NCBI GenBank assembly: GCA_033239525.1
Contig: BSYO01000004.1
Location: 14,298,037 to 14,362,036 of the forward strand
DNA length: 64,000 nt
Reading direction: 5' to 3'
Source of the DNA: Nepenthes gracilis
Taxonomy: Eukaryota; Streptophyta; Magnoliopsida; Caryophyllales; Nepenthaceae
Shown here: positions 12,355 to 22,159 of the stretch, in pieces
How positions within the stretch are numbered: position 1 is the stretch's first letter
Layout of the letters: each line of letters starts with the position of its first letter
Program-made: the position numbers and the translations under genes
Notes under the pieces: generated by a model
Databases searched by the model: none
What the model saw: the letters and a program-made list of their open reading frames with translations, nothing else
Told to the model about the DNA's origin: nothing

Positions 12355-15063
12355 TGTGACGGAACGGATTATTCTCCATTGAATAACCTCCGTCAATGCC
12401 TAAACACACCCTAGAGCCCATAATTAACCTATGGACTCTACCGTAAATCCAGCAGAGTTTCCTCTGCAACTGGACGAAAACCAAAAATACAACCTGCTTA
12501 AAATATCCTGCAACAAGCACACATCTAAACAAAAGGCTTAACTCAAAGCCTACAACACGCCACACAGGATCCGCAATCGCCATATCATCCATGGCTCCAA
12601 CACAGTACACAACCTACAGTACTGGATCTAGAGAGATGCCATCTAATTAAGCAAAACTCCAAACGTAAATATACAAACGCGGAAGCATAACTAAATCATC
12701 ATACATCTGCGGAAGCATAATAAAACCATAAAACAACAATAATTAGCCACGCTCATCCCCGAGTGGCTGTCCACAGTCCGATCCGACTCTATGTCCAGAT
12801 CTTCTGATCACGCGTCGTCCAGCCAGTCATATCAAGCAAGTCTCTCTCCTTGCTCTATCTACCTGCGCCAGCTAAGTGTTCTCATCTGAAAAGAGACAAC
12901 AATAGCAAGAGTGAGCCAACAGCTCAGCAAATGTAATCATACACACCCCTCCAAAACACGTACAAGGCGAGACGAGAGGGATACACACACTCTCCACAAT
13001 CAAGGGACAAGACAGGGAATAGGAGCAAGCTGGAATCACTCGATTCCTACGGTTCTCACGGTTTCATCTTGAATTACTGGTTTCATTCGGTTCATCATTT
13101 GGATTCACAAGATTCTCATTACAGTTCACGGTTACATTTGAATCACTTGATTCACGGGTTCATCGATTGGACATTATTCATTTTCATTATTATATCATCT
13201 TTGTGGACCCGGCTAGTAGATCGTACTAACCAACGATGCGAGAGAACGAGGACGGGGAATGTGTTCGCTACACATTCTAAAGCCACGGCTACTACTTTTG
13301 GTCGGTAGCACACGACCCTGGTTGCATCCATGCAACAATCATCTTGACAACTACATCTCAATATGTAGTGTCGACACACCCCACACCCCGGGGTCCGGGG
13401 CAATCATCGTCCTTCCACGGTAGTTTCCTAAAGCGTACCCAGACATCACCCGCTCACACGAGCGGCCGAATACGTGGCCAAGTATCCCTCGGGTTCCCAC
13501 CACGATGGACATGGTACACTAAAGAACACTACCCATATGACTCGGGGTCCTAGTTTGGGGTTAGGTTCGACACTTGAGAGGAAATCCACATTTGCCACAC
13601 AATCATATCTCGGGAAACCTCATTCCCATCACAAGATCTCCGGGAGATCATCTCATCAAACATATCTCCCCAAGGGAGATTATATCATCACAAGCACAAT
13701 GTGGACTCCCTTCCGATCACATCACGGTTCACAATCACCAAAGGGACTCAATTCCTTTAATCACAATATGCGGGACTTCATTCCCTTATTCACAACAATC
13801 AACCCAAGTTCACAAGAGAAACCAGATCTCATACCTCAGATGATCACATGTCATTTTGGAACCTCCGGGACTCATTCCCTTGCCTCCAGCACACGGATTC
13901 ATATTCGGGTTCTTACTTTTACGTTTAATCATTTAAACGTTACATTTCTCATTCCATTTCGGGAGAACATTATCGGATTCTCTTTTGAACACCCGGACGC
14001 CGAATACGGTTCAATACTTGGAGATCGGACGTCCGGTGGATTCGTACATACAATTCGTACACGATATTTCACGTTCGGGGTTCAATTTACTTAACGAGAG
14101 TGGAAGTATGCAACTTCCCACTCACTTTCGGATTAATCATTACGGAAGTCTTTCAAGGCTCCGGATGCCACGAACAGGTCAAATCTTGCGGGATTCGGCA
14201 TCCGGTCGATATATATACACTTGAATGCGGGTATTCGTATTCTAGGATCACATCATCATTTTACGAAGGTGACAACGCGCGATCATCACCTTCCGGCTCG
14301 GGTGAGCGATATAGCGCCCCTTTAGAGGGGCCGGAGGCCGCGAACGGGTCCAAACGTGCGAGATCGGACCCGAGGCCGACATATATACATCATTGGGACG
14401 TGGGCATTCCAATTTTGAGGTCAATTTCATGACACGGGGTCGGGAAACGGGAAACCCCCAAAATCCCGTAGGTTAGGGTTCGGTGAAACCCACCCGGGCG
14501 AATCGGACACGAATCGGACAACTAACCACATTTTCAGGGACCTCAAGGCATGGGTTTTCAATATCCTAACATTCCCCGTGGGTATCGACACAAAATACCC
14601 AACGAAAATACACAAAACATCGAAAGAGAACGAGAAGTGGGTATGAGAACACTTGCCTCGTCGCGTGCTTTCACCTTATATACCTGGCTTTGGGCGGAAT
14701 CGGACTCTCGGGCTCGATCTCCTTCCTTCTCTCTCTAGTCGCGCCGCTCTCTCTCTCCTCAAAACCCTCGGGTTGCGGAAAAAATGAGGGAGAGAGAAGG
14801 CTCGCACACGGATATATAATGCTCGGGCCGCTCGAGCGGCTCTCGAGCGGCCAGCCGAGCGGCCGCCCACGGGTTAGCCACCGCTCGAGCCACGGCTCAG
14901 CGCCAATGACAGCGCGACTTTGGCGAGGCTCGGCGATTCGGACCCGATTTCTTTCCCGATTTTTCTTCCGATACCAAACCTTAATCCCTCCATAGGATTA
15001 ATATAAATCATTATCATCCTAATTACCTCATTAATATCGAGTTCTTAAATTCGAAACCTCACA
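12355..15063 (-). repeat. Element B 5' LTR
   Basis: This LTR is next to the primer site, so it would be the 5' LTR on the minus strand. Near its RNA 3' end it carries a hairpin (12452-12467) reading GCAGAG-GAAA-CTCTGC in the sense strand. Two TATGCTTCCGC motifs (sense) lie at 12679-12689 and 12709-12719. Confidence 0.9.
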
Positions 15064-17697
15064 TAAACTATAGCTTTATATCGAAAATGAACTCCGGCTT
15101 TTTGAGAAAAGAACTCCGTCCTTTTGTTGGAAAAAGAACTCCGGCCTTAAAATGAACTCCGGCCTTAATGTGAAATGAACTCCGGCTTTTAATGAACTCC
15201 GTCCTTAAAATGAACTCTGGCCTTAATGGAAATGAACTCCGACTTTTAAAGAACTCCGTCCTTAAAATGAACTCCGACCTTAATGTGAAATGAACTCCGG
15301 CTTTTAATGAACTCCGTCCTTAAAATGAACTCCGGCCTTAATGTGAAATGAACTCGGGCTTTTAATGAACTCCGTCCTTGAAATGAACTCCGGCCTTAAT
15401 GTGAAATGAACTCCGGCTTTTAATGAACTCCGTCCTTAAAATGAACTCCGGCCTTAATGTGAAATGAACCCCGGCTTTTAATGAACTCCGTCCCTTGAGG
15501 AAAATGAACTCCGGCTTTTAAATGTACTTTGGCTTTGTGAAAAAGCACTTTCTGTCCCGTTAGTAAAAAGAACTCCGGCTCTTTTAAAAGAACTCCAGCC
15601 TTAAAAGGAAATGAACTTTGGCTTTTGAACCGGCTTTTAATGAACTCCGTCCCTTGAAAAAGAACTTTGTCTTTTTTGTTGGAAAAAGAACTCTAGCTTT
15701 AAAATGAACTCCGGCCTTAATTAAAGGGAACTCCGGCCTCAATGTAAAATGAACTCCGGCCTTAATGTAAAGGGAACTCCGGCCTCAATGTAAAATGAAC
15801 TCCGGCTTGTATTGAAAATGAACTCCGGCTTGAGAAAATAAGCTCCGTCCTTTGAGTAAAAAGCACTCCGTCCTATTAATGAAAAGCACTCCGTCCTTTG
15901 TGTAAAAAGAACTCCGTCCTGTTAATGAAAAGCACTCCGTCCTTGGTGTAAAAAGAATCCATCCTGTTAATGAAAAGCACTCCGTCCTTTGTGTAAAAAG
16001 AACTACGTCCTGTTAATGAAAAGCCCTCCGTCCTTTGTGTAAAAAGAACTCCGTCCCGTTAGTGAAAGGCACTCCGTCCAGTGGTGAAAAGCACTTCGTC
16101 CCATGAGGAAAATGAAACTCCGGCTTTAAAAAGTACTCCAAGTGAAAAGCACTCCGTCTGAAAAGCACCCGTTGAAAAGCACTCCGCCCAAAAAGGCACT
16201 CCGTCCAAAAGGCACTGCTTCCAAAAAGCACTCCGTCCAAAAAGAGCTCCGTCCTTTTTAAGAGAAGTACTCCGTCCAAAAGAGCTCCGTCCTTTCTTGA
16301 AAATACTCCGTCCAAAAAGAGCTCCGCCCTTTTGAAACCAAGATCTCTGGCTTTTGTCAAAACGACCTCCGGCTTTGAGCACTCCGGAACTCCTGCTTTT
16401 GCACTGAGAATGAATTCCGCTCCAAACTGAAAATGAACTCCAAATGGCTTTTAAGAAGGAAGTATTTCTGCTTATGTTATTTTGGAACCCGAGACTGACT
16501 ACAGTCTTGGTAAGTTCTTAGGTGAGGCCTTAGAACTTACGGTGGTAATCGAGGATAACTCTGTCCATGGAGTGATTTGTGGTCCGCCCTGCCCTCGGGG
16601 CGTTACGGACAGGAGAAATTTCATTGCCGGGGCCTATCTTCGGGAGGTACCTGTTCAGTCCCTCGGGATGGGATATACATTCGGCCTACCTTCGGGTGGC
16701 ACACTGTTTTGATCCTCGAGATGGGATACTACATTTGGCCTTAGATTGTGTGGAGTGAACACAATCTATCCTCGATCACTCGCCCCCTCTGCTAGTAGGG
16801 TACGCTAGCAAGATACATCTTTGATCGCTATGTTAACCGCTTTCCGATTTCGATTTCGTTTTTTTTCGTTATTGGCTATCGACTTCATTACGGTTACCGT
16901 CTTGATTACTGATTTACTATTACCGATTTCGACTACCGATTTACGTTTACTAAGTCCGATTTCGATCTTAAGGGATGATTTACATTTCGATTTACGATTT
17001 TCGATTTATGAAGCACATTCTTTTGTCAAGTATGATTTTTACGCTTACGAATTGCTTTGTCTAAACCCTTACATTCGCATCGTTACATGACTGTTCTGCA
17101 TCATAGTTTTACTGCTCATGTGCATGTACCTTGCTGAGTCTCGGCTCACTGTTTTAGTGTTTTTCCCCCTCCAGATGAGACAGTAGAGTTGTTACCTGAT
17201 GAAAAGGAGTAGACTAAGAGAAGCTTTTGAAGGTTTTTGAGTACTTAGAGCATTGTGGAGCCGCTTTTTGAAGAGCTTGTGGATGCAAACACCTAGCTAG
17301 AAATGTGATTTTTGCATACCGATTTCATGTCTATTGATGTTGTAGAACATGTAGACTTTTGTATTGAAAAGCTTATGATATATATGTCGGTAATAGAAAA
17401 AGCTATGCTTCTGCAGGTTCTTAGTTTATTTCCGCTATATATATATATATACTCTAGATTTACTGTGCAAGTCCTAGATGGCATCTCATTATATATAGGA
17501 ATGTTTGTTAGAGTAGTAAATATTTTTTATGGATGTTTGTGCCATGGATGGCACATGTGATCTAGACAGGTTAAGACCCTTGAATGTTTGTTGATTAGGA
17601 ATTGTTAATGTATTTGCCGAATAATTGTGTTATTTTTTATGGATTTGTGCCATGGATGGAAGCTTTTGAGGACAAAAAAAAAAACTGTTCCGTCACA
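15064..17697 (+). mobile_element. A2 3' LTR, right part, after the B insertion
   Basis: It resumes exactly after the TAAAC target duplication and continues the LTR: minisatellite (15069-16460), inverted repeat (16744-16766), TCGATT-rich stretch, the TATGCTTCTGC motif (17404-17414) and the end CTGTTCCGTCACA. Element C sequence begins at 17698, so this is the right boundary of the whole A1/A2 array. Confidence 0.9.
15069..16460 (+). repeat. ACTCCG minisatellite, second LTR copy
   Basis: This is the same unit and order as at 2320-3895, but with a different number of 58-bp repeats and of the AAAGCACTCCGTCC-type repeats, so the array changes length between sister LTRs. Confidence 0.9.
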
Positions 17698-19344
17698 AGG
17701 ATGGTTTCTTTAGTTCAGTTGGCTATTGTTCAATATAGTTCTAATGCCTATTATTTAGTATTTCGATGCAGTAACCTAAGGTTGTGGTTATTGACTAGTT
17801 AAGCCGAAAATCTCTAATTGAAGATACTCTTATTCTTATTTCCTTAGCCATAACTCTCCTGACCGCTAAAACCTTTTCAATTCATACTACTAAACCTCTA
17901 GTCAATTTCAGAGTTCCTCTAAAACTTAACGATACAGCCTCAGAGAAATCCTTAAGTACAGATCCAATCAAACCCATACAAATAATCTTTCTGATAGCCT
18001 CAGAGCACCTTAGAAGTTTCACAGTATAATCCTATGGGACTTTTCAAACTAAACCTTAATTGGGGATCCTTTAGATAGCTTCAAAACATCCCAAAAGAAT
18101 TATAGTGCATTCCTATGGGACTTTTCAGACTAAATCTTGTCCGGTAATCCTTCAAATAATTCCGAACATTCTAGAAGTTTACAGTATATTCTTATGGGAC
18201 TTTTCAGATTAAAATCACCTCATAGGCCCTAACATATTACAAAATCACAGGTATATCTCAAAATTTAGAGAACTAAAGAACCGAATCCCTAATTTCTCAA
18301 CCTAGGGTTTCACACGGAACTGTTGGACCATAATCGAACACCCTACACATGTACAGTCATAAAACTGAAGCCCTATATTGCGATGCATACAGATAAACAT
18401 AAAATCCATCTGATTAATTTACAGAAACATGCTCTATTTACATAAAACATGCAAAAATATAAATTTAGGGCATAAATACATATTCAAAGATACAGAAAAG
18501 TAGTAAAAATAGAGGATAACGTTCGGGGTACATTTGCCTAAACTCGATCTACAGTTACCGTAATTTTGATTAGAGCTGGATGGGCAATTATTCCCTTTTT
18601 CTTCTCTTCTCTCTCCTTTCTCTTTTCTCTGCCTTCGATTTTGGTCATGCTTTAGCTGAATGAAACCCCAAAACCCTCAACTTTCCCTTTTACAACACAA
18701 CAGAAGAAGGGTCATGTACGGTTCAGGTGACCACCGCTCGCGTGCCGATTGAGCGGTGCTCGAACGGTCACTTTCATAAAAATGTGCTCGAGCACACTGC
18801 TCGCAAGGGGGGATTGCTCCCGCTTTGCTCGAGTGATCATCAGGTGCTCTTCAGGCGCTCATCAGGCGCACATCAAGTCTGCCTGCAAGATGAAAACGTT
18901 GTGTTTTTGCCATTTGGGATCCGTTTTGACCCTTCTAACCCAATTCCTCACATCCTTAAACCCTAATTGAAATTATATAACCTTAATAGGCCATGATTAT
19001 CATAATTTAAAGTTTGAAATTTTATTTACGAATCAACGTTTCTCGATTTACAATTTCAATCGCCAATTTTGCCAATTCCGGATTTTTGAGCTTTTAATCT
19101 AATTCCTCCTGTACCTTTTAACCCTAATTCACTTATTTTAACTTAATTACATCCCGATTACCATATTTTAAAAATCCAAAACCTCTTCACCCATATTAAT
19201 CATATCTTGGAAATCAGTACCTTACAAGACCTATTTTTCTCTTTTACTTTCAAACTCACTTTTCCCACATTCTAAGCCCAATCCTTGGTCATTATTGACT
19301 TAATTACATCCTAATTATCATATTTTAGGACTAAGGTCATCACA
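17698..19344 (-). mobile_element. Element C 3' LTR, remnant right of the A insertion
   Basis: The sequence from GGATGGTTTCTTTAG onward matches the other C LTR from about 23216 to its end at 24858. On the minus strand the LTR begins TGTGATGACC at 19344, next to the polypurine tract GTGGGGGAGAG. The remaining roughly 1.05 kb of this LTR should lie left of the A array, outside the window. Confidence 0.88.
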
Positions 19345-20759
19345 CTCTCCCCCACTTATAGAAATTTTGCCCTCAAAATTTAATGATCCTTGAATTTTCA
19401 GAGTAAAACAAAAAGGAACTTTCTTAATATCTCCAACTTATTTCTAAATCAGGATGGCTATCCTAAGAAATCATAAAAATCATAATTACCTTAATCCTCA
19501 TTATTTGACGTGTCCTTTCCAAATCTAAATCCATTAAGTCCGAAGGCAAACCTATTTTAGTAATCGCTTATCTAACTTAATTCCAAACCTTAAACAAACA
19601 AACTGCCTCATTTCTTTTCATACTAAACCTTAAAATTGAGCATTTCCTCTTAACATTACCTTAAACCTTATTATATGCATAGGTTTAAAACTTTTCCGCT
19701 GCGCTACCCTGATCAGTTCATCCAACTCTAAGCCATCTAATTATTATTTACTATCACGATCTCAATCTAACATCCTTAATTCCTTTACCAAGCTCGGTTA
19801 AAATTCTAATTTAGATGTCAAATCAAAATCAGATATCCAAGGTAAGGTACTTCGCAGTCTTCTCATTTTATTGGCATGTCATCAAGTTGTCATTTTCCCG
19901 TAGTACCAAATCCATCTGGTACACTCTGATTACACACAAACCATGATTTCACTTATCCCAAAATATTTATATCAAGAAAATAACTCCCACAAATCCTCAA
20001 ACTGCAATAGGATTGGAGACTACAATGGCATATTCACCACCGATCCGATGTGGTTTTAAATTTGTTACACAACTACAGCTCCAATATCTCAAATGCAATT
20101 TGGCTTCCTAACATAGGATTACAATACTCTATTGTCCCAAACATTCAAATCTACCCATAATTTCTTAGACTGAAACTTCCAGTTGCTAATCCCGACTTAT
20201 GAAGGGGCAATTCACACTGGGGAGTATTCTTCCTCTTAACCCAAAGGCCTCTATTTATGTAAGATACAACCGGGATCCTCCGTTTTACAATCCCCCAACT
20301 TATAGATTCATGGGACATCAATCATCTCCCAAAAGCAGTATTCATAAATTCCTAAGACGAAGACTTTATTACAAAATCCTCACTACAACGATACAACTTT
20401 GAACCCCAAGTTCCTCCCCCACTTAGACTAATGGTATCCATCGATTGTGATCCAAAAATAACATGATCCTAACTTTTCCTAATAAATTTATGCCATTAAA
20501 GTGGCTTTGCACCTTCATGACATTCTTTCCTCCAATCAAATATACCACTGATTACTATCCACAATTCATGATATCCATAGAAGAACACATATATATATAA
20601 TTCCGGAGATAATCCAAAACTTATAGGGCAAATGTAATATAATATGCAATTCGGGAAAGAATACACAATCTCTAACTTAAATAAAACGGAAATCAGATTC
20701 CTCAAACGAGAAAATACCTTCATTCACACTTGGAAAGGCCTCAACGTCCTAAACTGTTA
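19345..20759 (-). other. Element C internal region downstream of gag, no pol
   Basis: From the zinc knuckle to the polypurine tract there is only about 1.4 kb, too little for a Ty3/gypsy pol (normally about 3 kb). I see no protease, RT, RNase H or integrase motif on either strand. C is therefore either a deletion derivative or a gag-only non-autonomous element. Confidence 0.75.
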
Positions 20760-21764
20760 CCGTGAGTGCCTTGACTGCTGATAGTCTCCTTGGTTGGGGA
20801 CAATTCTTGACCAAGTGACCCTGTTGACCACAATTAAAGCAGGCCCCCATTGCTTTATAACAGATTATCCCCGGATGCCTCCTCCCACACTATACATAGT
20901 CAACCTTAGACTCTTGAGGACCGGTCACTGATCGAACCTTGATAATACTCTTTCCTTTGTCTTCAATCCACACCCTTTTTGATGGCTCAGAAGGTTCCAA
21001 ACTCAGCCCCAAACTATTACTTATTCAGATAGCTGCTTCTTAGTATGAAATTTTTGTATCTCTAGTTCCTTTTCATATATCAAGTCTCTATCTAATATGT
21101 CTGCATATGATTGGAGCTTTAGAGTCGCCAAATGTCCTCTAATATTATCCCTTAATCCCTATTGAAACTTCTTTACCTTCCTTAATTCGTCCTCTAGAAA
21201 ATATGGCACAAATTGGGACAATTCGATAAATTTAGCATCGTATTCAGCTACTATTTGACTCCCCTGTCTAAGTTGCATAAATTCATATTCCTTTTGATCC
21301 TAAAGGTTGGGAGGGAAATACTTTTTCATAAAGGCTTCTTCAAATATTTCCTAAGTAATCACATTATTGGGCGCACCTAATGCCCGCTTCTTCATCTCCC
21401 ACCAGCTGTCAGCTTCACCTCCCAACTTATATATCTCAAAAAAAAAAACTTTTTATTCATCTGAACATCGGATCACCACAAAGACCTTCTTCATCCTTTG
21501 GATCAAAATATCCACCTTTATCGGATCGGGTTCGCCTAAGAATTCAAGCGCTCTCTCTATCGTGAACCTATCATATGTGGTCAAAGCAGGATTTACTGGA
21601 ACTGGTTCAGATGCAGGGACCGAAGCCATATGACACTGCTCCACAGATTCAACCATATTTGTCATCATTTCCAACAAGTTCACATATTTGGCTTCTCGGT
21701 CGTGAGGAGTACTCGCACCTCCACGATTATTTCTTCTATTTCTTTCACTCCGTCTAATCGCCAT
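20760..21764 (-). pseudogene. Element C gag (nearly full length, frameshifted)
   Basis: On the minus strand the frame starts at 21764 with MAIRRSERNRRNN, followed by GGASTPHDREAKYVNLLE and TTYDRFTIERALEFLGEP. A frameshift near 21455 precedes EADSWWEMKKRALGAP and the AEYDAKFIELSQFVPYF capsid block. A CCHC zinc knuckle, CFNCGQQGHLVKNC (20841-20800), closes the protein; it would bind element RNA. Several in-frame stops break the reading frame. The N-terminal blocks are clearly related to A2 gag (GRGGVGTPYDRETAYINLLE), placing A and C in one clade. Confidence 0.88.
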
Positions 21765-22146
21765 GGTATATCCTATATCTACAAACATTACAACATTAGC
21801 TGACTTCAATTGATCAGATCAAAGGGAGGGGTCAAAACAATTAGTGTTGCCCAAAATAAAATCCTTAAAATCAGCCATTAGGCATTCCTCTCACCCTAAT
21901 CACTTCTATCTTTTCTCAACTTAAAACAGTTTGATCAGAATCTTCAATTCCATTCAATTTGCTTAAACCCAAAGGCAATATTATTTTACTTAATCACTAG
22001 GTCTCGGTCTATCTCAGACCTACTTATGCTAGCTAAGACACCAAGGATACAATTCATCATATGTCTATCCCTACTCAGTGGATCATTCATAATCATTTCC
22101 TAAGCTTCCGCATACAATTTAGATCATTCCTAAAGTATCTCGTTTT

Positions 22147-22157
22147 CTCTGATACCA
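22147..22157 (-). other. Primer-binding site of element C
   Basis: The plus strand reads CTCTGATACCA (minus strand TGGTATCAGAG), two bases from the LTR edge at 22160. It has the same initiator-Met-tRNA type and spacing as A and B. Confidence 0.9.
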
Positions 22158-22159
22158 TT

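Larger units (their letters stand above)
6580..15063 (-). mobile_element. Element B: complete non-autonomous LTR retrotransposon (LARD-like)
   Basis: It has two LTRs of about 2.7 kb (6580-9302 and 12355-15063), each bounded by TGTGA...TCACA, and a 3.05-kb internal region. The primer-binding site reads TGGTATCAGAG on the minus strand (12352-12342), and the polypurine tract GTGGGGGAGAAT lies next to the other LTR (about 9303-9314), so the element reads right to left. A perfect 5-bp target duplication, TAAAC, flanks it (6575-6579 and 15064-15068). I see no gag, protease, RT or integrase block in either strand of the interior, so it must have moved with enzymes from a relative. Its leader resembles that of A and C. 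Confidence 0.92.
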
